Below are positions 16,191 to 24,829 of a stretch of 64,000 nucleotides of DNA, in pieces. Source of the DNA: Comamonas antarctica (lineage in GTDB: Bacteria; Pseudomonadota; Gammaproteobacteria; Burkholderiales; Burkholderiaceae_C); NCBI RefSeq assembly GCF_013363755.1, contig NZ_CP054841.1, positions 558,001 through 622,000 of the forward strand, in the 5' to 3' direction. The notes below the pieces were generated by a model, which saw only the letters and a program-made list of their open reading frames with translations, did no database searches and had not been told where the DNA came from. The first letter of the stretch is position 1; each line of letters starts with the position of its first letter. The translations under genes were made by a program, and so were the position numbers.

Positions 16191-16985
16191 ATGACCCAAT
16201 ACCTGCTGTACGAACAAGATGCCCATGTCGTCACGCTCACGCTCAACGACCCGGAGCGCCACAACCCGCTGACCGGCAGCTCGCTGCTCGATGAATTGCT
16301 AGCCGCGCTCCAGCGCATCGAGGCCGACCGCTCGGTGCGCGTGGTGATCCTGACCGGCAAGGGCGCGTCCTTCAGCGCCGGCGGCAACGTCAAGGCCATG
16401 CTGCGCCAGGCCAGCGGCGAGGTCGACGCGATGCAGGTGCGCCAGGAATACCGCAGCGGCATCCAGCGCCTGCCGCTGGCGCTGTTCAACCTCGAGGTAC
16501 CGGTGATCGCGGCCATCAACGGCCATGCGATCGGCGCCGGCCTGGACCTGAGCTGCATGTGCGACATGCGCATTGCCGTCGACAGCGCGAAGTTCGCCGA
16601 GAGCTTCGTCAAGGTCGGCATCGTGGCCGGCGACGGCGGCGCCTGGCTGCTGCCGCGCATCATCGGGCTGTCGCGCGCGGCCGAGCTGTCCTTCACCGGC
16701 CGCAGCATCGATGCGCGCCAGGCGCTGGAGTGGAACCTGGTGTCGCAGGTGGTGCCCGCGGCCGAGCTGATGCCGGCCGCGCGCAAATTGGCCGAGGAGA
16801 TTGCCGCCAACCCGCCGCATGCCGTGCGCCTGACCAAGCGGCTGATCCGCGAAGGCATGACCACGCGCCTCGATACGCTGCTGGAGATGGCCGCGATGTA
16901 CCAGGCCGTGTCGCACCAGACCGCCGACCACCGCGAGGCGGTCATGGCCTTCATCGAGAAGCGCAAGCCCGATTTCAGCCGCTGA
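16191..16985 (+). CDS. enoyl-CoA hydratase/isomerase family protein (divergent copy)
   Basis: A 264-residue crotonase with SFSAGGNVKAM (oxyanion hole) and AINGHAIGAGLDLSCMCDMR. VGIVAGDGGAWLLPRIIGLS resembles the PaaG and isomerase-like branch, and AAELSFTG keeps the second Glu. It is transcribed away from the 13-gene cluster but shares its promoter region, so it probably serves the same pathway under the same regulator. It is followed by the LysR gene. The ATG at 16191 gives the usual N-terminus MTQYLLYEQD. Confidence 0.92.
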   Translation: MTQYLLYEQDAHVVTLTLNDPERHNPLTGSSLLDELLAALQRIEADRSVRVVILTGKGASFSAGGNVKAMLRQASGEVDAMQVRQEYRSGIQRLPLALFNLEVPVIAAINGHAIGAGLDLSCMCDMRIAVDSAKFAESFVKVGIVAGDGGAWLLPRIIGLSRAAELSFTGRSIDARQALEWNLVSQVVPAAELMPAARKLAEEIAANPPHAVRLTKRLIREGMTTRLDTLLEMAAMYQAVSHQTADHREAVMAFIEKRKPDFSR

Positions 16986-17023
16986 AAACCGCTTCGGGCG
17001 CTGCGGTTATGCTCCGAGCCACG

Positions 17024-17953
17024 ATGATCACCATGGACCTGCGGCGCATCCGCCACTTCGTCACGCTCGCGGAAACGCTTAATTTCCGCATGGCGGCCGA
17101 GCGGCTGCACATGTCCCAGCCGCCGCTGTCGGTGTCGATCCAGAAGCTCGAAGCCGAACTCGGCACCAAGCTGTTCACGCGCGGCAGCGGCGGCGTCGCG
17201 CTGACGCCCAGCGGCCGCGCGGCGCTGGCCGAGGCGCGCCGGCTGCTGTTCCACAACGACCAGTTCGTCGACCTCGCGAGCCAGGCCTCGCATGGCACGG
17301 GCGGCACGCTGGAGGTCGGCTTCGTCGGCTCCTGCACCTTTGGACTGCTGCAAAAGCTGGTGCCGCGCTTTCGCATCGAGTACCCGGGCGTGGACCTGAT
17401 CCTCAAGGAAGCCACCTCGACCGCCATCCTGCAGCAGATCGAGAACGACGAACTGGACATCGGCCTGGTGCGCACCCCGCTGCTCGACAGCGCCCAGGTC
17501 AGGCTGGTGATGCTCGAGACCGAGGAGTTCGTGGCCGCGATTCCGCGCGGCAACCCGCTGGCCGCCCGGCACGAGCTGCAGCTTGCCGAGCTGTCGCACG
17601 AAGCCTTCGTGATGTACACGCGCAACTATGCGGCGGGCCTGCACAGCGCGGCCATGCTTGCCTGCCAGCATGCGGGCTTCATTCCGCGCGTGGCGCAGGA
17701 AGCCACGCAGGTGCAGACGGTGCTGGCCATGGTCGAGAGCGGCCTGGGCGTGGCGCTGGTGCCATCGATCATGCAACGCTTTGCCAGCGAGAAGATGGTC
17801 TACCGCAAGCTGCTCAAGCTGCCGCAGGCGGCCTCGATCGGCATGGCGCTGGCCTACCGCCCGGAGATGGAAAGCGCCGCCGCCCAGCGCTTTCGCCAGC
17901 TTGCCGAGCGCGAGTTCTCGGGCTACGGCGAAGGGCTGGTCAGCGCGCTCTGA
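17024..17953 (+). CDS. LysR-family transcriptional regulator
   Basis: A LysR-type activator of about 309 residues. The winged helix-turn-helix is in the first 60 residues (LRRIRHFVTLAETLNFRMAA, then HMSQPPLSVSIQKLEAELG), followed by a substrate-binding effector domain. It probably controls the divergent CoA-transferase cluster and the crotonase just upstream through the CGATAT palindromes. The start is uncertain: ATG 17024, with a weak GAG 5 bases upstream, is used; ATG 17033 (MDLRRIRHF) and ATG 17009 are in the same frame. Confidence 0.92.
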   Translation: MITMDLRRIRHFVTLAETLNFRMAAERLHMSQPPLSVSIQKLEAELGTKLFTRGSGGVALTPSGRAALAEARRLLFHNDQFVDLASQASHGTGGTLEVGFVGSCTFGLLQKLVPRFRIEYPGVDLILKEATSTAILQQIENDELDIGLVRTPLLDSAQVRLVMLETEEFVAAIPRGNPLAARHELQLAELSHEAFVMYTRNYAAGLHSAAMLACQHAGFIPRVAQEATQVQTVLAMVESGLGVALVPSIMQRFASEKMVYRKLLKLPQAASIGMALAYRPEMESAAAQRFRQLAEREFSGYGEGLVSAL

Positions 17954-18060
17954 CGGGCCCCTTCTTGCGCCGCGCGGCGCTTGCCCTCTTGCATCGCCTC
18001 CGGCTTGCGCCACCCAGGCACAGCCGCGCCATGTCGCGGGTTTTCCCCATGTATTCAATC

Positions 18061-18115
18061 TTGTGTTTTTGCAACGCAGTGGCTAAAGTCCATGCAAAAC
18101 ACAATCCTGTATACA
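18061..18115. promoter_or_regulatory. gntR promoter/operator region
   Basis: Imperfect arms TTGTGTTTTTGCA (18061-18073) and TGCAAAACACAA (18093-18104) face each other. They are followed by the 8-bp palindrome TGTATACA (18108-18115), one base before the gntR ATG. FadR-subfamily GntR proteins bind short palindromes of this size, so this looks like an autoregulatory operator; a repressor there would also block the downstream genes. Confidence 0.5.
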
Positions 18116-18116
18116 A

Positions 18117-18779
18117 ATGCTTGAAAATGCCGACAAACCCAGTTCGCAGAACGTGCTGGCCCAAGTCAGCGATTACCTGACCGGCCTCAAGGCCTCGATC
18201 GAGGCGCCGGTGCGCGTGCGCGAGGAAGAGCTCGCGGGCCGGCTCGGCGTGAGCCGCACGCCGGTGCGCGAGGCGCTGATCCGGCTTGACACCATTGGCC
18301 TGGTCAGCCTGCGCCCGGGCAAGGGCGCGCTGCTTGCCCCTACCTCGGATACCGACTACCTCGAATGGCTGCAGATCCGCGAGCAGCTCGAAGGCCTGGC
18401 CACACGCGAGGCGGCAATGAACGCCACCCAGCGCGACGTCGACCACCTGCGCCGGATCTTTGCGCCGTTCATGGACGCAGCGCAGGCCGCGGCGCAACCG
18501 GCCAATGCCTATGCCAGGGCCAATGTCGACTTCCACCAGGAGATCGTGCGCCTGTCGGGCAACGCGCTGCTGGTGAAGATGTGGGCGCTGTTCGGCCACC
18601 TGCAGACCAGCTACCGGCGCCAGACCATTGCCCGGCTGCACCGCCAGGACGACTCCATGCGCGAGCACCTCGAAATCATCGACGCCATCCACCGGCGCGA
18701 TGCCGATGGCGCCGAAGACATTGCCCGGCGCCATGTGCGCAGCCTGCTCAAGGCCTTTGCCGCGGCCACCCCACCCTGA
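18117..18779 (+). CDS. GntR-family (FadR subfamily) regulator
   Basis: A 220-residue regulator. The N-terminal winged helix contains VREEELAGRLGVSRTPVREALIRL (about 36-59, the hallmark SRTPVREAL). The C-terminal FCD helical domain (about 85-210) has the acidic and His residues that bind metal and small acids. It heads a four-gene plus-strand unit with an FAH-family enzyme, a TctC receptor and a hydroxy-acid dehydrogenase, and probably represses it until the substrate acid appears. The start codon directly follows a TGTATACA palindrome and has no strong ribosome binding site. Confidence 0.94.
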   Translation: MLENADKPSSQNVLAQVSDYLTGLKASIEAPVRVREEELAGRLGVSRTPVREALIRLDTIGLVSLRPGKGALLAPTSDTDYLEWLQIREQLEGLATREAAMNATQRDVDHLRRIFAPFMDAAQAAAQPANAYARANVDFHQEIVRLSGNALLVKMWALFGHLQTSYRRQTIARLHRQDDSMREHLEIIDAIHRRDADGAEDIARRHVRSLLKAFAAATPP

Positions 18780-18795
18780 CCTGATGGAACAGAAG

Positions 18796-19704
18796 ATGAA
18801 GTTTGCAACTTTCCTGCCGGCGCAGTCGCGCCAGCCGTCCCTGGGCGTCGAGACGCCGTCCGGCGACTTTCTCGACCTCACCGCGGCCGCCGCCGTGCTC
18901 GGCCCGGTGATTCCCGGCTCGATGGCGCAGCTGATCCGCGGCGGCGCGGCGGCCATCCAGGCGGTGGCCGAAGCCCTGGCGAGCCCCCGCGTCAACGGCC
19001 TGCTGCAGGCCCGCGACAGCCTCACTTTCCTGCCGCCGATACGCACCGGCAAGAACGTCTTCTGCGTGGGCCGCAACTACCGCGAGCACATCATCGAAGG
19101 CAACCGTGCCAACGGCCGGCCCGAAAACCAGTTTCCCGAAGCCATCGAGTTCTTCACCAAGCCGGCGACGGCGCTGGTCGGCCACCAGGGCGCGGTGCTG
19201 CGCCATGAAGCCATCACCAACAGCCTCGACTATGAGGTCGAGCTGGCCATCGTGATCGGCAAGGGCGGCGCCAACATCCGCGAAGAAGACGCGCTGCAGC
19301 ATGTGTTCGGCTACACCGTGGTCAACGACATCACCGCGCGCGACCTGCAAAAGCGCCACGGCCAGTGGTTCAAGGGCAAGGGCCTCGACACCAGCTGCCC
19401 GGTGGGCCCGGTGATCACCCACCACAGCGCCATCGCCGACCCGAACCAGCTCGAACTGAGCCTCACGGTGAACGGCGAGCAGCGCCAGCGGCACAACACC
19501 AACGACATGATCTTCAGCGTGCAGCGCATCATCGCCGAGCTGTCCATCGGCATGACGCTCGAGCCCGGCGACATCATCTCCACCGGCACGCCGCAGGGCG
19601 TGGGCTTTGCCATGACCCCGCCCGCCTGCCTGCAGGCCGGCGATGTGGTGCGGGCCACGGTGCAAGGCATAGGCACGCTGGAAAACCGCATCGTTGGCGG
19701 CTGA
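18796..19704 (+). CDS. fumarylacetoacetate hydrolase (FAH) family protein
   Basis: A 302-residue FAH-fold enzyme. The catalytic domain begins near VFCVGRNYREHIIEG and holds the metal ligands in EAIEFFTKP and SLDYEVELAIVIGKGG, then GYTVVNDITARDLQ and STGTPQGVGF. Members hydrolyse or decarboxylate 1,3-diketo acids, hydrate dienoates or hydrolyse acylpyruvates. The partner genes (hydroxy-acid dehydrogenase and receptor) suggest a keto-acid or meta-cleavage product. ATG 18796 is preferred because GGAA lies 7 bases upstream; ATG 18784 is an in-frame alternative. Confidence 0.92.
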   Translation: MKFATFLPAQSRQPSLGVETPSGDFLDLTAAAAVLGPVIPGSMAQLIRGGAAAIQAVAEALASPRVNGLLQARDSLTFLPPIRTGKNVFCVGRNYREHIIEGNRANGRPENQFPEAIEFFTKPATALVGHQGAVLRHEAITNSLDYEVELAIVIGKGGANIREEDALQHVFGYTVVNDITARDLQKRHGQWFKGKGLDTSCPVGPVITHHSAIADPNQLELSLTVNGEQRQRHNTNDMIFSVQRIIAELSIGMTLEPGDIISTGTPQGVGFAMTPPACLQAGDVVRATVQGIGTLENRIVGG

Positions 19705-19745
19705 CCCCACCCGCATTCCAAAAAAACCTCCAGGGAGACAAGAGC

Positions 19746-20702
19746 ATGAAAAAAATCACCGGCATCGTGCTGGCCGCCGCCATCCATTCCATCGCTTTCA
19801 GCGCCCACGCCGACGGCAAGACCATCGAGCTGGTGGTGCCGTTTGCCACCGGCGGCTCGACCGACGTCTACGCGCGTTTTCTCGCCAAGGAACTCGCCAC
19901 CGAGCTCAAGGCCAATCTGATCGTGGTGAACCGCCCGGGCGCGGGCGGCGGCGTGGGCGCCGCGGCCGTGGCGCGCGCCGTGCCCGACGGCAAGACCATC
20001 CTGCTGGGCACCATCAGCACGCATGCCATCAATTCCTGGATCTACAGCAACATGCCCTACGACCCGGCCAAGGACTTCACGCCCGTGGCCAAGGTCGTGG
20101 CCATGCCCAATGTGCTGGTGGTGCGCGCCGAATCCCCGATCAAGAGCGTCGATGACCTGGTGAACGCGTCGAAGGCCAAGCAGCTGACCTTTGGCTCGGC
20201 CGGCGGCGGCACCACCAGCAACCTGGCCGGCGAGTTGATGAAGCAGGTCAAGCCCGAAATGAAGCTGACCCATGTGCCCTACAAGGGCTCGGCGCCGGCC
20301 ATCACCGACCTGATCGGCGGCCATACCGACCTGCAGTTCGACAACCTGACCAGCCTGCTGGGCCAGATCCAGTCCGGGCGCCTGCGCGCGCTGGCGGTCT
20401 CGTCGGCCCAGCCTTCGGAGCAGCTGCCCGGCATCAAGCCGCTGGCCGAGCAGGGCTTCAAGGGCTACGACCTGCAGTCGTGGTTCGGCATCTTCCTGCC
20501 CAAGGGCGCCTCGGCGGCGACCGTCGCCGAACTGTCGGAGGCGCTCAAGCGCGCCTACGCCAAGCCCGAGTTCCTGCAGCAGATCAAGGCTGCGGGCATC
20601 ACGCCCGACTTGGTCCTGACGCCGGAATTCAACCGCTTTGTCGCGGCCGAGCAGGACAAGTGGGGCAAGGTCGTCAAGGCCGCCAACATCAAGCTGGACT
20701 GA
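19746..20702 (+). CDS. Bug/TctC-type receptor (copy 4)
   Basis: A 318-residue periplasmic receptor. Residues 1-22 form a signal peptide (MKKITGIVLAAAIHSIAFSA), followed by TIELVVPFATGGSTDVYARF. LTHVPYKGSAPAITDLIGGH is the conserved ligand-loop segment. GGGAGACAAGAGC precedes the ATG. It sits between the FAH-family enzyme (41-bp gap) and the hydroxy-acid dehydrogenase (11-bp gap), so the ligand is plausibly a hydroxy or keto acid. No permease gene accompanies it. Confidence 0.94.
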   Translation: MKKITGIVLAAAIHSIAFSAHADGKTIELVVPFATGGSTDVYARFLAKELATELKANLIVVNRPGAGGGVGAAAVARAVPDGKTILLGTISTHAINSWIYSNMPYDPAKDFTPVAKVVAMPNVLVVRAESPIKSVDDLVNASKAKQLTFGSAGGGTTSNLAGELMKQVKPEMKLTHVPYKGSAPAITDLIGGHTDLQFDNLTSLLGQIQSGRLRALAVSSAQPSEQLPGIKPLAEQGFKGYDLQSWFGIFLPKGASAATVAELSEALKRAYAKPEFLQQIKAAGITPDLVLTPEFNRFVAAEQDKWGKVVKAANIKLD

Positions 20703-20713
20703 GCGCACGCCGC

Positions 20714-21862
20714 GTGAAAAACATCTACAACCTGGAAGACTTCCGCGGCCTGGCGCGCCAGCGGCTGCCGGCATCGATGTATGCCTACATCGCCAACGGC
20801 GCCGAGGACGAGCTGTCGCTGCGCTGGAACCGCGCGGCGTTCGAGGACTATGAGTTCATTCCGCGCATGCTGGTCGACGTGTCGGCCCGGACGCAGCACA
20901 TCGAACTCTTCGGCCAGCGCTACGCCAGCCCGTTCGGCATCGCGCCCGTGGGCCTGGGCGCGATGTACCACTTCGACGGCGACGTGGCACTGGCGCGCGC
21001 CGCGCATGCGCATGGCATTCCCTATGTGCTCAGCGGCGCCTCGCTCACGCGGCTGGAGAAGGTCGCGGCCGCGGCGCCGGGCATCTGGTTCCAGGCCTAC
21101 CTGCCGGGCGATCCGCGCGAGGTCCAGCGCCTGCTCGACCGCGCCGCGGCCGCGGGCATCGCCAACCTGGTGATCACCGTCGATATCCCGGTGTCGGTGA
21201 GCCCGGACCGCTATGCGCGCTTTGGTTTCTCGTCGCCGCTGCGGCCATCGCTGGACATGCTGTGGCAAGGCGTGACCCATCCGCGCTGGACCATCGGCAC
21301 CTTCCTGCGCACGCTGGCCCAGCATGGCATGCCGCATCTGGAGAACTGGCGCGCCGACCGCGGCAATCCAGTGCTGTCCTCCACGCTGCAAAAAGACGTC
21401 AGGAACCGCGACAACTTCACCTGGGACCATATCCGCGTGGCCCGCAGCCACTGGCAGGGCCGGCTCATCATCAAGGGCATCATGTGCGGCGCCGACGCAG
21501 TGCAGGCCCGGGAGGCGGGCGCCGACGGCATCATCGTCTCCAACCATGGCGGGCGCCAGGCCGACAGCGTGGCCACGCCGCTGAGCGTGCTGGCCGAGGT
21601 CGTCGAGGCGGCCCCGGGCCTGGTGGTGATGATGGATGGCGGCATTCGCCGCGGCGCGGATGTGCTCAAAGCGCTGGCACTGGGCGCGCGCTGTGTGTTT
21701 GCGGGCCGGCCCTTCAACCTGGCGCTGGCCGCCGCTGGACAGCCGGGCGTCGAAACCGCGATCGCGCTGCTGCGCGACGAGCTGCAGCGCAACCTCGCGC
21801 TGCTGGGGCTCAATCACCCCTACGAGATCGGCCCCACGCGGCTGCGCCGGCGTGCGCGCTGA
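20714..21862 (+). CDS. FMN-dependent alpha-hydroxy-acid dehydrogenase (lactate dehydrogenase/glycolate oxidase family)
   Basis: A 382-residue TIM-barrel flavoenzyme. The active-site set is present: Lys254 in IIKGIMCGADA, His278 and Arg281 in SNHGGRQ, and the FMN phosphate site MMDGGIRRGADVLKALALGA. It oxidises an (S)-2-hydroxy acid to the 2-oxo acid, passing electrons to the respiratory chain or oxygen. GTG 20714 is used as start, because the N-terminus MKNIYNLEDFRGLARQRLP matches the family and no ATG is available. It is the last gene of the GntR unit. Confidence 0.93.
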   Translation: MKNIYNLEDFRGLARQRLPASMYAYIANGAEDELSLRWNRAAFEDYEFIPRMLVDVSARTQHIELFGQRYASPFGIAPVGLGAMYHFDGDVALARAAHAHGIPYVLSGASLTRLEKVAAAAPGIWFQAYLPGDPREVQRLLDRAAAAGIANLVITVDIPVSVSPDRYARFGFSSPLRPSLDMLWQGVTHPRWTIGTFLRTLAQHGMPHLENWRADRGNPVLSSTLQKDVRNRDNFTWDHIRVARSHWQGRLIIKGIMCGADAVQAREAGADGIIVSNHGGRQADSVATPLSVLAEVVEAAPGLVVMMDGGIRRGADVLKALALGARCVFAGRPFNLALAAAGQPGVETAIALLRDELQRNLALLGLNHPYEIGPTRLRRRAR

Positions 21863-21948
21863 GGCGGCCAGCGCTGCGGCGCCAGGCCTACAGCCGGATG
21901 CCGCCCTGTCCGAGGGCCGTTGCCGACGCGCTGGCGCATGCTCTGGGC

Positions 21949-22389
21949 ATGACGCAAGAGACGCCCAGCGACGCTGAATTCCAGCCTTTCATCGACGCGC
22001 AGCGCGGTGTGTTCGAGACCGCGCTGCAGGAGTTGCGCGCCGGACAAAAGCAGTCGCACTGGATGTGGTTCATCTTCCCCCAGCTCGACGGCCTGGGCCG
22101 CAGCGCGATGGCGCGGCGCTTTGCCATCCACGATCTGGCGCAAGCCCGGCGCTATCTGCAGCACCCGCTGCTCGGCGCGCGGCTGATCGCGGCGGCGCAA
22201 ACCGCCCAGGCCGCATTGCAGCCCGGCACCGGCTTGCTGCATCTGTTCGGCGCCATCGACAGCCAGAAATTCATCTCCTGCATGACGCTTTTCCGCGCGG
22301 CTGCGGGTGAGGACTCGGTGTTTGCGCAGATCCTGCTGGGCCTGCAGGCCAGCGATGGCAAGACGCTGGAGCTGCTTGGCAGCCTATAG
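21949..22389 (+). CDS. DUF1810 family protein
   Basis: A 146-residue protein with the DUF1810 signature HWMWFIFPQLDGLGRSAMAR and LFGAIDSQKFISCMTLFRAA. The family is calprotectin-like in size, cytosolic and of unknown function. Start ATG 21949 (MTQETPSDAEFQPFIDAQ) matches the usual N-terminus; an ATG at 21898 would add 17 unrelated residues. It is a single gene, convergent with the HD phosphohydrolase gene. Confidence 0.9.
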   Translation: MTQETPSDAEFQPFIDAQRGVFETALQELRAGQKQSHWMWFIFPQLDGLGRSAMARRFAIHDLAQARRYLQHPLLGARLIAAAQTAQAALQPGTGLLHLFGAIDSQKFISCMTLFRAAAGEDSVFAQILLGLQASDGKTLELLGSL

Positions 22390-22391
22390 CG

Positions 22392-22442
22392 CTCGGGCCG
22401 TTGGCGGCACTTCACTGACGCTTGCGTTCAGCCTGGCCCGAG
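22392..22442. terminator. possible bidirectional terminator between convergent genes
   Basis: Arms CTCGGGCC (22392-22399) and GGCCCGAG (22435-22442) enclose a smaller imperfect hairpin (22415-22431). They lie between the stop of the DUF1810 gene and the convergent HD gene, overlapping the last codons of the latter. There is no T-tract, so this is a weak candidate. Confidence 0.3.
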
Positions 22443-23102
22443 ATCGCCTATAGCCGCCCGCAACTGTGCCACTTCCGCCGCGAGATTGCGCGCCGCTGCG
22501 CCAGCGAAGGCATTGCGCCCGCGCACCGTGTGGTACAGACCGGGTCCGGTGCGCAGAAAGGCTTCGAGCACCGCCAGCCGGCCGCGCAGGAACAGCGCCT
22601 CGGGCACATGCGCATACTCCTGGCGCACCTGCGCCTGGTATTGCGCGTAACGCTGCGGCGTCGCGCCAAGGATCGCCAGGTCGATGTCGACGATCAGCTT
22701 TTCATCCTCGGTGCGAGGCGTTGCGGCATGCTTGGTGACATCGATCAGCGCCACGATGGCCTGCGCCAGTTCTGGCCCTGCCTGCATCTGCGCCAGCATT
22801 TCCCGGGCAATGCGCGCGCTCATGTCTTCATTGTCCGACCGCTTCGGGTCATACACCACGTCGTGGAAGAACAGCGCCAGGGCCACCGCCTTCGGCCAGT
22901 CCTGCACTCCGCGCCATGCGTGCAGAAGATCGAGGGATTCCAACAGGTGCTGGGTGGTGTGGTAGGCACGCTGCGGCTCGCTCCAGCCGGCCAGCACGCG
23001 CGCGAACAGTTGCGCCGACACGGCGGCCGGCAATGCCGGGCAACTGCGCGCCCAATAGGCCTGCAGCCGATTTACCGCGCTGCTTTCTTGCGGATGGTTC
23101 AT
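22428..23102 (-). CDS. HD-domain phosphohydrolase (predicted metal-dependent)
   Basis: A 224-residue protein. The HD motif pattern is clear: His in AYHTTQHLLESL, the His-Asp pair in ALALFFHDVVYD, and the later Asp in IVDIDLAILGA. Proteins of this COG4339-like type are cytosolic, bind divalent metal and are presumed nucleotide or phosphate-ester hydrolases; no substrate is known. ATG 23102 (MNHPQES) is chosen; an ATG six codons upstream is possible. It is divergent from the GFA-family gene, with 57 bp between the starts. Confidence 0.85.
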   Translation of the reverse strand: MNHPQESSAVNRLQAYWARSCPALPAAVSAQLFARVLAGWSEPQRAYHTTQHLLESLDLLHAWRGVQDWPKAVALALFFHDVVYDPKRSDNEDMSARIAREMLAQMQAGPELAQAIVALIDVTKHAATPRTEDEKLIVDIDLAILGATPQRYAQYQAQVRQEYAHVPEALFLRGRLAVLEAFLRTGPGLYHTVRGRNAFAGAAARNLAAEVAQLRAAIGDLGPG

Positions 23103-23159
23103 CGCCGCATTGTGTCGCATGCACTGGCCGGCCGCGCCCGCTGCGGCGACAATGCCCGC

Positions 23160-23615
23160 ATGACGCAAAGCACCCAAGACTCCCGGCCGGTCTACCAGGC
23201 CGCCTGCCACTGCGGCAGTGTGCGTTTCAGCCTGCGGCTGGCCGACGGCCTGCGCAGCGCGCGCCGCTGCAACTGCTCGTACTGCCGCATGCGCGGCGCG
23301 GTCGCGGTCACGGTTCGGCTGGAGGACCTCGAGGTGCTGCAAGGCCAGGAATCGCTGGCGCTCTACCAGTTCCACACCGGCGAAGCCAAGCACCACTTCT
23401 GCGCACAGTGCGGCATCTACACCTTCCACCAGCGGCGCTCCTCGCCGGACCAGTACGGCGTCAACGTCGCCTGCATCGAAGGCATGAGCCCGTTTGACTT
23501 TGCCGAGGTGCCGGTCAGCGACGGCGTGCACCATCCCAAGGACCGTGCGGACGGCGCGGCGCCCCCTGCGGGCTGGCTGCGCTACGAAGCCAATCCCGCG
23601 GCGCGGAACAACTGA
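23160..23615 (+). CDS. GFA (glutathione-dependent formaldehyde-activating) family protein
   Basis: A 151-residue zinc protein of the GFA/CENP-V fold. The Cys clusters are visible: CHCGSVRF, CNCSYC and CAQCGIYTFH. The founding member was described as speeding S-hydroxymethylglutathione formation, but most homologues are uncharacterised. A single gene. ATG 23160 gives the normal spacing to the first Cys pair. Confidence 0.92.
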   Translation: MTQSTQDSRPVYQAACHCGSVRFSLRLADGLRSARRCNCSYCRMRGAVAVTVRLEDLEVLQGQESLALYQFHTGEAKHHFCAQCGIYTFHQRRSSPDQYGVNVACIEGMSPFDFAEVPVSDGVHHPKDRADGAAPPAGWLRYEANPAARNN

Positions 23616-23726
23616 ACGGCCAATGCCCGCCGCCCGGCGCCCGCGCCCCAGGCCCGGGATAATCGCGGCTTTGCATTCCACCCGGGCGGCCTGGCCGGCC
23701 CGGGTGCATTTTTTCTGGAACGACAC

Positions 23727-24257
23727 ATGACAAGCATCACCGAGGACCTGCGCTTCGTGGGCATCGACGACGAAGGCTATGCGCAAGCCGTGGCCGCGGC
23801 CAGGAGCTTCCGGTATGGCGACGACCAGGCGGGCTTTGCCTTCACCGGCAAGGCCACGCTGATGTTCCAGCGCGAGGCACCCGAGTGGGAGCATGGCGCG
23901 TTCAGCAGCACGGTGCTGATCACCTTCATCGATCCGATCCAGGGCGCACCGGACGCGGAAGATGCGCAGGACGAAGACTTCCTGCGCGCGGTCAGCGACC
24001 GCGTGAATTTCCTGCACGTTCCGGTCGAGTGCCAGGACATGCAGGTCGACGACGTCTGGGGCATCGACTGCGAGTTTTTGATGTTTGCCCTGCCCCACCC
24101 CCAGGATGAAGGCGCCAGCGCCTGGCTGCTGGTTCCCGGACCCGGGCAGCGCACGGTCTCGTCGCGGCACACGGTGCAGGACTACCAGCTGGCGGAACTG
24201 AAGCGCGCCGCGGCCGAGCTGGGCCTCGATGGCTCCGAGGAACCCAAGCTGCGTTGA
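23727..24257 (+). CDS. conserved-looking hypothetical protein
   Basis: A 176-residue acidic soluble protein with no signal peptide or membrane segment. I do not recognise a family. The first 100 residues look like mixed alpha-beta (RFVGIDDEGYAQAV, FTGKATLMFQRE, SSTVLITFIDPIQ), followed by an acidic stretch APDAEDAQDEDF. Codon use resembles its neighbours. The upstream 110 bp are non-coding and can hold a promoter. It is convergent with the DOPA dioxygenase-like gene. Confidence 0.7.
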   Translation: MTSITEDLRFVGIDDEGYAQAVAAARSFRYGDDQAGFAFTGKATLMFQREAPEWEHGAFSSTVLITFIDPIQGAPDAEDAQDEDFLRAVSDRVNFLHVPVECQDMQVDDVWGIDCEFLMFALPHPQDEGASAWLLVPGPGQRTVSSRHTVQDYQLAELKRAAAELGLDGSEEPKLR

Positions 24258-24288
24258 ACTCCCGGGCGGGGAACGCGGGCCGTGCGGC

Positions 24289-24642
24289 CTATGCGCCAAA
24301 CCCCGCCAGTGCCAGCACATGCGGCCGGCCTATCCACAGCGCGCGGTCGCGGTGGTCGGTCAGCGCGTCGCCGGTGTTGGGATGCAGGAAGACATCGAGC
24401 GCGCCATGGTTCAGCGCCAGCCAGCCCACGACCTGCGCAAAATCTTCCAGACTGATGCGCAGCTGAAAACTCCACATTGGATGCGGCCCGACGGGACGCT
24501 CATGGAAGCGGCCGATATCGACCCGCGGCGCAAATGCCCGCGTCGCGGCTTCGCGCAAGGCCCAGGCCGCGTCCCGGCTCGACGCATCGAAATAGACATG
24601 GGCATGCCAGTCCTGGATCTGGGTGGGGTTTAAAAAGTTCAT
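24289..24642 (-). CDS. DOPA 4,5-dioxygenase family protein
   Basis: A 117-residue small protein with the family pattern WHAHVYFD (metal-binding His pair), GRFHERPVGPHPMWSFQL and LNHGALDVFLHPNTGD, including HxH-type ligands. Bacterial members are small iron enzymes that can cleave catechols; the physiological substrate is usually unknown. Start ATG 24642 (MNFLNPTQIQ). It is divergent from the DUF6882 gene across 187 bp. Confidence 0.9.
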   Translation of the reverse strand: MNFLNPTQIQDWHAHVYFDASSRDAAWALREAATRAFAPRVDIGRFHERPVGPHPMWSFQLRISLEDFAQVVGWLALNHGALDVFLHPNTGDALTDHRDRALWIGRPHVLALAGFGA

Positions 24643-24829
24643 GTTGCTCCATTGCCGCGCGCCCTGGGCGCAACCCGCCCCGGGCCCGAAGCGCATCGCT
24701 CGGTGGAAGCCGGATTTTCGCACTCCGCCCCCGCCCGTCGGACGCCAGAATTTAGCCGCTAAAATTTTTCGCGGCGGGGGCGGGAGGTCTTCGCCGACAA
24801 TGGCGGCCCGGAAAATGAATGGATCAGCA

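Noticed and set aside
22422..23615. Long plus-strand frame fused upstream of the GFA gene
   Set aside because: The first two thirds are antisense to the HD gene; only the part from 23160 has family motifs.
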